The notes below the pieces were generated by a model, which did no database searches, had not been told where the DNA came from, and saw only the letters and a program-made list of their open reading frames with translations. Shown here piece after piece: positions 17,322 through 25,240 of a stretch of 35,713 nucleotides of DNA (the first letter of the stretch is position 1; every line of letters starts with the position of its first letter). Location of the stretch: assembly GCA_937905825.1 (NCBI GenBank), contig CALCXM010000140.1:1-35713 (forward strand), in the 5' to 3' direction. The translations under genes and the position numbers were made by a program. Source of the DNA: an uncultured bacterium. GTDB taxonomy: Bacteria > Planctomycetota > UBA1135 > GCA-002686595.

Positions 17322-17813
17322 CTAGTCGTCAGATTGATCGTCGTTGGCGCGCATGGAAGTGGAGTTGTTATCCCCGGTACGGATCGCCCGACCCGCATTC
17401 AGGAGCAGCAACAGCTGGTCCTCCATTTTGAAGACACTCTCAATGAAACGGCCGGAACTGGCCGGGAGGGTGCTGGGCGGGGGCTCCAACCGGGTCGGAT
17501 CGATGTCGACCACGTCGCCGATCTCGTCCACCAGCAGGCTCGCGATGCTGTCCTCAATACGGATGACCACGTTCATGGGCAGCTCATCGGATTCGGATGG
17601 GGGCAAATTCATCTGAATCCGAGGGTCGAGGGCGGTCACGATCTGGCCGCGTAGGTTGATCAGCCCTTCGACTCCAGGGCGCGAGAGGGGCACCGGGGTC
17701 ATCTCCTGGTAGCGGATGACTTCCTGAACCACGCGTACATCAACCCCTAGGAATAGGGGACCGACATAGAAAGTGCAGAGTTGTTGAACTTGGTCGTTAG
17801 CTAGAGTCGTCAT
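17322..17813 (-). CDS. cheW: Chemotaxis adaptor CheW
   Basis: I choose the ATG at 17813 (MTTLANDQVQQLCTFYVG), four bases after the cheA stop. The longer frame overlaps cheA by 59 bases and has no support. The 163-residue protein has one CheW domain: VRVVQEVIRYQEMTPVPLS, GLINLRGQIVTALDPR and SLLVDEIGDVVDID are standard CheW segments. It couples chemoreceptors to CheA. The C-terminal tail after LLNAGRAIRTG is short, polar and probably disordered. Confidence 0.96.
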   Translation of the reverse strand: MTTLANDQVQQLCTFYVGPLFLGVDVRVVQEVIRYQEMTPVPLSRPGVEGLINLRGQIVTALDPRIQMNLPPSESDELPMNVVIRIEDSIASLLVDEIGDVVDIDPTRLEPPPSTLPASSGRFIESVFKMEDQLLLLLNAGRAIRTGDNNSTSMRANDDQSDD

Positions 17814-17817
17814 GGGC

Positions 17818-20151
17818 TTAGGCGTACTGCTGAGTGAAGAGCTCTGGGAACTCCATTTCGATGACACTTGGAGCATCCAAGATGTCTGTGATCAAGCCGC
17901 GAATGACGGCTGAACTCAAAACGCCTACGGCGGAACTCTCCGTTCGGCTGGTGACCTTGTCTGCGACAATGTCCTGGATCTCCGTGACTGCAAAGCCGAC
18001 GCTGCGACCTTCATGTTGATACACGATGACGTGCATGATCTCAGTGGGCGGTGGAGCATCGACACCAAAGAAGTCGGCCAGGTTGATGATCGGCATGATC
18101 TCACCGCGGTACTGGGTCACTGGCTTTCCACTGGCATACTCAACGCATTCGATCTTGATCTCCTCTAGACGTGCAACGGTCGAGAGCGGGACGGCCATGC
18201 GCAGTCCATCGTTGATCAGGAACAGGAGCAATGTCTCGCTCTCGTCGATCACCTCGCTTTCCAGTTCCGGCCCATCGAGCCGGTTGACCTCTTCGGACTT
18301 GGGCGTGGTCATGATCGAACCGCGGCGCGCGATGCCGGCGGTGTCCAAAATCAGCGCAACGCACCCGTCGCCCATGATGGTGGCACCCGCGTAGACCTCC
18401 AACTCTTTGAGTTGCTTGTCCAGGGGTTTGACGACGATCTCCTCCGTGTCGTTGATCGAGTCAACGATCAAGCCGAAGGGTTTACCGTCTGCACTCAGAA
18501 CGACGATGTTGATGGCGTTCTCATCCTCACTCGCCGGAGGGACGGGTTTCTGGCCGAGGGTCTTGTTGAGGTAGATGAGCGGGAGCAGAGCTCCTCGTAG
18601 GCGATACACTGGCGTCCCATGCACGTATTCGACGGCGCTGATTCCGTCCGTTTCCTCGAGCCGGACCAGTTCCAACAGGTTGACCTGCGGGATCGCGAAG
18701 CGTTGCCCCGAACTCGTGATGGTCAAGGCGGGGATGATCGCCAGGGTCAACGGGATCTTGATGCGGATGGTGGTCCCTGCGCCTTCCGCGCTCTGCACAT
18801 CCACCGAGCCGCCGATGTTTTCTATGTTTGTGCGCACCACGTCCATTCCAACGCCTCGTCCCGACACGTTTGTGATGCGCGCTGCAGTCGAGAAGCCTGG
18901 GGAGAAGATCAGGTTCAGGGCTTCATGGTCCGACATCTTACGGACCTGGCTAGCGGTGACTAAGCCGCGCTGAAGGGCCTTCGCTTTGACTTTGGAGATT
19001 GGGATGCCACCGCCGTCATCGCGGATCTCGATGTTGACTTGCCCGCCCTCGTGGAAGGCTCGCAGGAACAAACGTCCTTCCCGTGACTTGCCTGTCTGCT
19101 CACGCTCTTCCGGTGTTTCGATGCCATGATCGACGGAGTTGCGAATGATGTGGGTCAGGGGGTCCTTGACTGCCTCTAGAATGGTCTTGTCGAGTTCCGT
19201 TTCCTTGCCCGTGATATCGATGTGGATCTCTTTGCCGCAGGACTTGGCTAGGTCCCGAACCATTCGCGGGTACTTCCCAAAGATGCTGCCAATGGGCTGC
19301 ATGCGAGTCTTCATGACTCCTTCCTGAAGCTCCGTCGTGATCTGGTTGAGCCGTTGAGTGCTGGCCAGGAAGCTCGCGTCCTCTTCGTTGGGGCTGAATT
19401 GCAGGATCTGATTGCGAGCCAGAACCAACTCGCCGACGAGGTTCATCAGTATGTCAAGTTGCAGGACTTCCACTCGAATCGTGCTATCGGCCGCACTTGT
19501 GCCCGACTTTGCTTGAGAGTTCGGTGCGGACAGGACCTCATCGCTAGCTTCAATCTCTGGTTCGAACATGTCTTGCTGGTCCTGTTGCGTATACGAGGGC
19601 AGTGAGTCTGCGTACTCGTCTTGGTAGGCGTCCTCGAGAGAATCGGGCTCACTCTCGACCGATTCATCGTGTGCGTGGGTGGCGGTGGGTTCTTCTGCAG
19701 CCGGCTCTTCATCCGGCTCAATTTGCCCGGCCTGGTCCGCGCCTGGACTGGGGTCCAACTCGCCGCTGTCCTTCAGCAGTGTGTCCATCGCGATGATGAG
19801 GCTGCCGTAGTCCTTGTCGCCGTCCTTGCCGGAGGACTCGATTGTTCCTAGCATTTCGCGGACCGCATCCACCATGTGCAGTAGGGCCTCGGTGATCGGG
19901 TCCGAGAGAGTCATGGTCCCGTCGCGCAGTTTCCCCAGCAGGTTTTCGCCGACGTGGGTGACCGACTCCAGGTTGGAGTAGCCCAGGAAACCGCATGTTC
20001 CTTTGATCGTGTGGATCGTGCGGAAGATGCTAGCGAGGGTCTCGACGTCGCCTGGGTTCTCTTCCAGCGCAAGGAGTTCATTGTCTAGCCTGTCGACATT
20101 CTCGTGGCTTTCAACCAAGAACTCGGTGATGGCTTCTTCCATGTCCGACAT
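17818..20151 (-). CDS. cheA: Chemotaxis histidine kinase CheA with two CheW-like domains
   Basis: I choose the ATG at 20151 (MSDMEEAITEFLVESHENV) because GGAG lies eight bases before it. The product has 777 residues. P1 (Hpt) covers about 1-115 with phosphoacceptor His47 (IHTIKG). Residues about 130-220 are an acidic, low-complexity linker where P2 would normally be. P3 begins at STIRVEVLQLDILMNLVGEL (about 224). P4, the HATPase, has its N box in IIRNSVDHGIE (near 337-347) with RDDGGGI and SGRGVGMDVV behind. Two CheW/P5-like domains follow, one from about ALTITSSGQRFAIPQ to VALILDTAGIA, and a second from LLLFLINDGLRMAVPL to the end. Double P5 domains may change how the array is built. The operon continues to cheW, cheY, cheB and cheR. 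Confidence 0.97.
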   Translation of the reverse strand: MSDMEEAITEFLVESHENVDRLDNELLALEENPGDVETLASIFRTIHTIKGTCGFLGYSNLESVTHVGENLLGKLRDGTMTLSDPITEALLHMVDAVREMLGTIESSGKDGDKDYGSLIIAMDTLLKDSGELDPSPGADQAGQIEPDEEPAAEEPTATHAHDESVESEPDSLEDAYQDEYADSLPSYTQQDQQDMFEPEIEASDEVLSAPNSQAKSGTSAADSTIRVEVLQLDILMNLVGELVLARNQILQFSPNEEDASFLASTQRLNQITTELQEGVMKTRMQPIGSIFGKYPRMVRDLAKSCGKEIHIDITGKETELDKTILEAVKDPLTHIIRNSVDHGIETPEEREQTGKSREGRLFLRAFHEGGQVNIEIRDDGGGIPISKVKAKALQRGLVTASQVRKMSDHEALNLIFSPGFSTAARITNVSGRGVGMDVVRTNIENIGGSVDVQSAEGAGTTIRIKIPLTLAIIPALTITSSGQRFAIPQVNLLELVRLEETDGISAVEYVHGTPVYRLRGALLPLIYLNKTLGQKPVPPASEDENAINIVVLSADGKPFGLIVDSINDTEEIVVKPLDKQLKELEVYAGATIMGDGCVALILDTAGIARRGSIMTTPKSEEVNRLDGPELESEVIDESETLLLFLINDGLRMAVPLSTVARLEEIKIECVEYASGKPVTQYRGEIMPIINLADFFGVDAPPPTEIMHVIVYQHEGRSVGFAVTEIQDIVADKVTSRTESSAVGVLSSAVIRGLITDILDAPSVIEMEFPELFTQQYA

Positions 20152-20360
20152 GGGGAAATCTCCGTGGATTGCGCGCGGCGACATTGGGACGTGGACAGCA
20201 GAATAGCTGTTCCTGCCCGTAGTTCGGCGCGATCTGCCAGGGGTCTAAAGCGACACTGTCGGCCCTGGATAGAATTCTCCAGATTGTCTCTCTCAAGGGC
20301 GGGACGAACCCCGTTCTTGGAGGACTGTGGCGGGGGCTCTCCACACATGTGAGGTCTATC
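20152..20360. other. Intergenic region upstream of cheA
   Basis: These 209 bases lie between the amidotransferase stop and cheA and would carry the che operon promoter. The cheA ribosome site (GGAG) is clear. TTGAGA with TCTATC 17 bases away on the minus strand is a weak sigma-70-like candidate near 20267-20295. I see no sigma-54 or flagellar sigma-28 consensus and no strong hairpin. Confidence 0.35.
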
Positions 20361-21062
20361 TCATGACCCCGTGAGACTCGCAAGTCGGATGAAATTCTTC
20401 ATCACGATACGGCCCAGGTGACGACCGTCGACGCGACCGTTCAGAACTTGGTCGGGTGTTCCCTGCAGGGATGTGTGCCGTGCCAGATTGTTCCGCACGA
20501 GGGTTTCGCTTTCAAGCGGATCCATCTCGGGGTGGAACTGCATGCCCCAGATGGGACTGCCTGCGACTTGGTAGGCCTGGATTGCGCAGCGTTCGGAGCG
20601 AGCGAGAGGACTGAGTCCAGGAGTCCCCGGTGTGACCTCGTCGAAGTGGGAAACAAAGCAGCGAAAGCGTTCGGGCAAGCCCTCGAGAATCGGATTGCCA
20701 GCTAGCGTTCGGATCTCTTCCCAGCCCAGTTCGCTGGTGGGGGCTTGCCGAACGGCCAGCGGGCCGCCGAGTGCCACGGCAATTGCCTGATGCCCGAAGC
20801 AAATGCCAAGGAGTGGTTTCTGAGTCCTTTGGGCGCCGCGTATCAAATCCAGCAACGGATCCATCCAAGGTTCCGGACTGGGCAAGTTGGCCTTGGAGCC
20901 ACTCACGAGGATTCCCCGGTACGCGTCCAGGTCTTGTGGTAGTTCTTCGGTGACCGCACGTACGACAACCCGTGGTTCGTCTCCGAGCAGTGCGCAAAAA
21001 TTCGGGGCCGCGCCCTTCTCGTCGAAGTAGCAGTCTAGGATCAAGAAAGGTTGGGCACTCAT
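20361..21062 (-). CDS. Class I glutamine amidotransferase (GMP synthase-like, stand-alone)
   Basis: I choose the ATG at 21062 (MSAQPFLILDCYF); a TTG 27 bases upstream is less likely. The 233-residue protein has the full GATase triad: Cys88 in LLGICFGHQ, and His177 and Glu179 in MQFHPEMD. Stand-alone proteins of this COG0518 type include glutaminases of unknown partner and gamma-glutamyl peptide hydrolases. Without a synthetase domain it may hydrolyse glutamine or a gamma-glutamyl bond. It lies between the MCP and cheA on the same strand, but a strong hairpin separates it from the MCP, so a chemotaxis role is not implied. Confidence 0.92.
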   Translation of the reverse strand: MSAQPFLILDCYFDEKGAAPNFCALLGDEPRVVVRAVTEELPQDLDAYRGILVSGSKANLPSPEPWMDPLLDLIRGAQRTQKPLLGICFGHQAIAVALGGPLAVRQAPTSELGWEEIRTLAGNPILEGLPERFRCFVSHFDEVTPGTPGLSPLARSERCAIQAYQVAGSPIWGMQFHPEMDPLESETLVRNNLARHTSLQGTPDQVLNGRVDGRHLGRIVMKNFIRLASLTGS

Positions 21063-21094
21063 CGGAAGCTTGCAATGGGGGCGTTTCAACAGAC

Positions 21095-21131
21095 GCGGGG
21101 CGCAGAGGGCTTTCTACCCTCTGCGCCCCGC
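21095..21131 (-). terminator. Terminator hairpin after the MCP gene
   Basis: A perfect 15-bp GC-rich inverted repeat (arms 21095-21109 and 21117-21131, loop of seven) starts 17 bases after the MCP stop and ends before the amidotransferase start. It should form a very stable hairpin in the minus-strand RNA. The run after it (GTCTGTTG) is a poor U-tract, so it may work as a 3' stabiliser or partial terminator. Confidence 0.7.
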
Positions 21132-21148
21132 TAGTTTGACAGGCGTTC

Positions 21149-23272
21149 CTAGTATTTGAAACGACTCACCAGGGTGGACAACTCGGCGGCCATGGTGGAC
21201 AGCTCGGTGGCCGCACCCATGACGCCGGCAGCGCCCTTGGACGTTTCACAGGCGGCGCTCGCAACGCCTTCGATGTTGCTAACGATCGAGTTGGTGCTGT
21301 CGTTGGCCGCCTGAACGTTCTTCGACATGTCTCCGGTCGTTGCGGCTTGCTGTTCCACCGCACTGGCGATGGAGTTTTGAGTGTCATTGATGGTCCCGAT
21401 GATGCCGCTGATGCGCTCGATGGCAGAAACGGATTCCTGGGTGTCGGCTTGGATGGCGACGATCTTGCTGCTGATGTCCTCCGTCGCTTTCGCGGTGGCC
21501 TTGGCGAGTTCCTTGACTTCGTTGGCGACCACCGCAAAACTCTTGCCTGCATCGCCCGCACGAGCCGCCTCGATCGTGGCATTCAAGGCCAAGAGGTTCG
21601 TCTGCTGTGCGATCGATGTGATTACTTTGATCACCTGCCCGATCTCAGCGCTGCTGTCCGACAACTTCGAAATCTTGCGGTTGGTCTCGCCTGCTTCCTG
21701 GACTGCTTCGCGGGCCACGTTGGCGGCGGTTTGGGCAGAGTTGGAGATCTCTTGAATGCTCGCGGAGAGCTCCTCGGTACCGGCTGCGACCGTTTGGATG
21801 TTCTCGTTGACGATATTGGAAGCCTCGCTCACCACATTTGCCTGGACAGAGGTCTCCTCCGAGGAGGCACTCATCTCCTGGGACACGGCCGTGAGTTCTT
21901 CCGAGGAGCTAGCCAGGGCCTGGGCGTTGCTTGCAATGCTGGAGATGCTGTCACGCAATCCGCCGAACAGCCGCGATAGGCCTTCTCCCATACGACCGAT
22001 GGCGTCGTCCCCCGCAACGGTAACGACCTGGGTAAGGTCACCGGCGGCTGCGGCCTCCACAACGGCCAGCATAGAGTCGACCTTTTCTCGCAGGACCTCC
22101 GCTGACTCGCGTTCACGTTCGGTGGCGTCTGCCAGTGCCTGTTCTTGGGCGAGCTTTGCGGTGATCACTTCCCACGTCACCATGGGGCCAATGTATTCGC
22201 CGTTAGCATTACTCATCGGGGAGACGAGCAAATCCAGGGTCTCGCCGCCGAGGCTAATTTGGGCGTTCAAGGGGAGCTGGCTGCTGTCCTTGATGATGTT
22301 TCGCTGATAACTGGGCGCCTTGTGGAAGAGGTCCATGCTTCCTCCGAGGATCTCGTCGACCTTGACGGGAAGGATGTTCTCAATACTGCTTAGGGTGGTC
22401 ACCGAAGCCGGGTTCAGGTACTGGATGGTTCCCTCCCGATCGGCACACATGATGTTGACCGGGGCTCCTGCCATCATGGAGCTTTGGCGAGCGACATCAT
22501 CGGCTATACGCAGCTTGGTTGTAATGACTTCCCAGGTCACCATGGGCCCTGTGTAGTTGCCATCTACGTCGGTCATTGCCGTGACGAGGAGGTCCAGGGT
22601 TTCTTCGCCGAGTTGAATGTTGCTCTGCAGCGGCAGCTTGCTCGCGTCTTTCAAGATGTCCCGCTGATACGCCGGGTTCTTGTGGAACACGTCGAAGCTG
22701 TTTCCCTGAATCTGGTCCACTTGGACCGGCAGAACCCCTTGCAGGGAGCGCAGGGTCTCCAATGACTTCGGATTCAGGTACTGGATGTTGCCGTCCATGT
22801 CGGCGCACATGATGTTGACAGGGGCGCCCTCAGTCATGGAGTAGAGGAGGCTTGCGTTCTTTTGAATGGTCATGGTTTTAGTTGGGGTGTTGATGATTTG
22901 ATCAGCAAGAGGGCCAACGGCGGCGATAACTTCCCCGATGAGGCTCTCGGGGACGTCGAGGGATGTAAGCGTGGAAACAAGGTGCCCTGCGACCGCGTCG
23001 AAGTGTTCCTTCTGGATCGCAGGCCGGCGGTGAGCCGTGGCCATGTCTTGGCCGCGGTACTCTTGGGGACCACCGAGCGCCTGCGTGAAGAACTGTTCCT
23101 GGCTCTTCTTCATCCAGTTCATGTCGGTGCTCGCGAAGAATGAGCTCAGCGCGGGATCCTCAAGAACGCGTACGTAGAACGCATCCACCGTTGCGTGGAT
23201 CGCAGCCGCGCCCCCGATCCGCTCATACAAGCTCGGGTGGGAGTTGGCGTTCTGATTCTGTGGCTTGCTCAT
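21149..23272 (-). CDS. Soluble chemoreceptor with N-terminal truncated haemoglobin, two PAS domains and MCP signalling domain
   Basis: The 707-residue protein has four parts. Residues about 14-130 are a group-1 truncated (2/2) globin: [20 protein letters not shown], then [14 protein letters not shown], then HFDAVAGHL. The haem-pocket residues are kept: Tyr33 (B10), Gln58 (E11) and proximal His81 (F8), matching Mycobacterium tuberculosis HbN as I recall it. Residues about 145-254 and 265-374 are two near-identical PAS domains. Residues about 395-445 look like a HAMP or linker. The remainder is the MCP helical hairpin with the tip [20 protein letters not shown]. No membrane helix exists, so it is cytoplasmic. 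The C-terminus (SRFKY) lacks a CheR-binding pentapeptide. It lies upstream of the che operon and probably senses O2 or NO (inference). Confidence 0.95.
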   Translation of the reverse strand: MSKPQNQNANSHPSLYERIGGAAAIHATVDAFYVRVLEDPALSSFFASTDMNWMKKSQEQFFTQALGGPQEYRGQDMATAHRRPAIQKEHFDAVAGHLVSTLTSLDVPESLIGEVIAAVGPLADQIINTPTKTMTIQKNASLLYSMTEGAPVNIMCADMDGNIQYLNPKSLETLRSLQGVLPVQVDQIQGNSFDVFHKNPAYQRDILKDASKLPLQSNIQLGEETLDLLVTAMTDVDGNYTGPMVTWEVITTKLRIADDVARQSSMMAGAPVNIMCADREGTIQYLNPASVTTLSSIENILPVKVDEILGGSMDLFHKAPSYQRNIIKDSSQLPLNAQISLGGETLDLLVSPMSNANGEYIGPMVTWEVITAKLAQEQALADATERERESAEVLREKVDSMLAVVEAAAAGDLTQVVTVAGDDAIGRMGEGLSRLFGGLRDSISSIASNAQALASSSEELTAVSQEMSASSEETSVQANVVSEASNIVNENIQTVAAGTEELSASIQEISNSAQTAANVAREAVQEAGETNRKISKLSDSSAEIGQVIKVITSIAQQTNLLALNATIEAARAGDAGKSFAVVANEVKELAKATAKATEDISSKIVAIQADTQESVSAIERISGIIGTINDTQNSIASAVEQQAATTGDMSKNVQAANDSTNSIVSNIEGVASAACETSKGAAGVMGAATELSTMAAELSTLVSRFKY
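22151..22840 (-). repeat. Tandem duplication encoding the two PAS domains of the MCP
   Basis: Two units of about 110 codons recur with a period of exactly 120 codons (360 bases). The segments [39 protein letters not shown] and [10 protein letters not shown] recur at matching positions. The protein match is high, suggesting a fairly recent internal duplication or conversion. Confidence 0.9.
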
Positions 23273-23314
23273 GATTTATCTTCGAGGAGAAACAACTTCT
23301 CGATCCTCTCTTGG

Positions 23315-23332
23315 GGACCATGGAGGACCATG
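23315..23332. promoter_or_regulatory. Direct repeat one helical turn apart upstream of the MCP gene
   Basis: GGACCATG occurs at 23315-23322 and again at 23325-23332, exactly ten bases apart, 43-60 bases before the MCP start. Spacing by one turn suits cooperative binding on one face of DNA. No regulator is identified. Confidence 0.35.
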
Positions 23333-23354
23333 TCGTCAGGGGGGAGGGGCACGC

Positions 23355-23383
23355 TTGACGATTGATCTAGGTCTAGATAGAAA
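23355..23383 (+). promoter_or_regulatory. Candidate promoter with internal palindrome, MCP/ubiB divergent region
   Basis: On the plus strand TTGACG (23355-23360) and TAGAAA (23378-23383) are 17 bases apart, matching the sigma-70 boxes at five and four of six bases. The spacer ends in a perfect inverted repeat, ATCTAG-GT-CTAGAT (23365-23378), where a repressor could sit. The plus-strand gene starts about 270 bases later, so the leader would be long. Confidence 0.4.
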
Positions 23384-23544
23384 ACGAGAGCATTGACTCG
23401 TTCCGGAGAAGGGTGGATAGCCTAGACGCCACGCAAGGCGGCATCTCCCTGCATTGGGCAGGCTTGCCGATGGGGACAGGCCAATTAATTTTCCAGCCAT
23501 GATTGGGGAACAAGGACTTCCCGGTCCAATGAACGGGATTCGGG

Positions 23545-23588
23545 CTAGCAGGCTCTGGAACGAAAGCACTTTATCAACAGCCTGCTAG
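23545..23588. repeat. 10-bp inverted repeat in the ubiB leader
   Basis: CTAGCAGGCT (23545-23554) and AGCCTGCTAG (23579-23588) form a perfect stem around a 24-base loop. A TTTT follows at 23596-23599 in the plus direction. It may be an RNA structure in the leader of the ABC1 kinase gene or an operator. The rest of the 383-base gap 23273-23655 shows nothing else clear. Confidence 0.45.
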
Positions 23589-23655
23589 TCCAGCCTTTTG
23601 GGGGGAGTGCCGATAGGAAGCACGCGTCGGTCCCTCACAAGCCTGAACCTAGAAC

Positions 23656-25206
23656 ATGAGCAACTCTCCCTTGCAGTCCCTCTCGCGCGGTGTCCAGTAC
23701 TTGGGCGCCGGTCTGGCCGCCTGGCGTTCCAATCGTTCGAGCGGGGAACTCAATCGCGAGAAGGCACAGCGCCACCTCGCGCAACGCCTTGGGCGCCTAC
23801 GTGGCCTGCCCCAGAAGCTTGGGCAATGGATGTCCATGGGGGACCTGGAGGACGAAAGCAATCCGCTCGCCGAGCTACGAGGGGCGGCCGAACCGATCCC
23901 TTGGGAGCGACTCGCGCCGATTCTGGAGGATGCCTGGAAGGCGCCCCCCTCCGAAATCTGTCGGTGGATCGACCCCAAGGGACTGGCCGCGTCCTTGGGC
24001 CAGGTGCACCGCGCCACCCGGCGAGATGGGCTGGAAGTGGCCATCAAAATCCAGTACCCGGGAATTGCCGACTCCATCGAGGGCGACTTGCGCGCCTTGG
24101 GCTGGCTCTCCAAACCCGTTGGCAACCTGCGGGCCGGATTTGATCTGGAGCAGTACCGAGCCGTGATCCGTGAGGGATTGGAAGAGGAACTGGACTATGA
24201 GCGGGAAGCCGAGAACCAGCAACTCTTCCAGATGTATTCCGTTGGGCTCGGCTACGTGGTTCCCAACGTGCTCCCAGACCTCTCTGGAGCGGGGGTCCTG
24301 ACCACGGCCTGGCAGGACGGGGAATCCCTCGAAAGCGTGGCCAGGGAGTGGTCCGAAGCAGACCGCAGTCGACTCGGGATGCAATTGGTGGAGCAGTTCT
24401 TGGAGATGGGGCTCGTGCGCGGCTTGCTTCACGGGGACCCTCACCCGGGGAACTACCGTTTCCGCCGGGAGGAGAACGGCGCCAAGGTGGTGCTCTACGA
24501 TTTCGGATGCTTGTGCCGCTTGAGCGAACGGGAGCGGGACCTGTTGCTGTGCCTGATTCGGGAGTCCGTGGACCCGGACTCAACCGTCGACCCCTTTGGA
24601 TTGCTGGTGGCCCTGGGTTTCGAGGCCGACTTGCTCGATCCATTGCGGCACAAGCTGCCTGCGCTGTGCCGCATTCTGTTCGAGCCCTTCGGACCCGGAG
24701 GAAAGTACGACTTCGCTCGTTGGAAAGTCTCGGAGCGTCTCGAAGCGGCCCTGGGTAGCGACCGCATGAACTTCCGCATTGCCGGGCCTGCAAAGCTGGT
24801 GCCCTTTCTGCGGGCCTTCACTGGCCTGGCTCACGCGCTCAAGACGCTTGCCGTGCCGGTCTTTTGGGCCGGGCCCCTGGCGCGCACCCTGGCCAAACGG
24901 CCTGCCTCTCTGCAGTCCCTCGAGCTTCCAGCCGAGGTCCGGACAGGGGCGACGTTCAGCGGGATTGCGAAGCACCTTCGCATACGAGTTCAAGAGGACG
25001 GAGCGGAGAAAGTCTCCCTCGCCATGCCCGCATCCGCCGTGGATCGTTTGCACGAGTTGCTCGACCCAGAGCTCGAAGCAAAGATCCGCCAGCGCGGCAT
25101 TGACGTGAATGGACTGGTTCAACGGGTGCGCGAGAATCTCTACGCGCCCCAAGAAGTGTTCACTCTTCAAGATGGAAACAAGCGCGTGACCGTCAGCCTC
25201 GAATAG
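23656..25206 (+). CDS. ABC1/UbiB (ADCK-like) atypical kinase/ATPase
   Basis: The 516-residue protein has the UbiB-family signature: the KxGQ motif KLGQ (54-57) in GLPQKLGQWMSM, the alanine-rich nucleotide loop AASLGQVHRA (111-120), Lys131 (VAIKIQYPG), the catalytic loop HGDPHPGN (259-266) and YDFG with Asp282. ABC1 proteins are ATPases that support ubiquinone or other isoprenoid lipid biosynthesis, often at membranes. The C-terminus lacks clear membrane helices and instead carries a basic domain ending in KRVTVSLE. Whether the partner lipid is a quinone is not shown by neighbours. The Shine-Dalgarno is weak. Confidence 0.93.
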   Translation: MSNSPLQSLSRGVQYLGAGLAAWRSNRSSGELNREKAQRHLAQRLGRLRGLPQKLGQWMSMGDLEDESNPLAELRGAAEPIPWERLAPILEDAWKAPPSEICRWIDPKGLAASLGQVHRATRRDGLEVAIKIQYPGIADSIEGDLRALGWLSKPVGNLRAGFDLEQYRAVIREGLEEELDYEREAENQQLFQMYSVGLGYVVPNVLPDLSGAGVLTTAWQDGESLESVAREWSEADRSRLGMQLVEQFLEMGLVRGLLHGDPHPGNYRFRREENGAKVVLYDFGCLCRLSERERDLLLCLIRESVDPDSTVDPFGLLVALGFEADLLDPLRHKLPALCRILFEPFGPGGKYDFARWKVSERLEAALGSDRMNFRIAGPAKLVPFLRAFTGLAHALKTLAVPVFWAGPLARTLAKRPASLQSLELPAEVRTGATFSGIAKHLRIRVQEDGAEKVSLAMPASAVDRLHELLDPELEAKIRQRGIDVNGLVQRVRENLYAPQEVFTLQDGNKRVTVSLE

Positions 25207-25240
25207 CTCTGGGCCGGGAGGTTCCTGCCCTTCGCACGGC

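Noticed and set aside
23336..23569. 77-codon minus-strand frame in the MCP/ubiB gap
   Set aside because: No ribosome site, no domain, and it covers the regulatory elements noted there.
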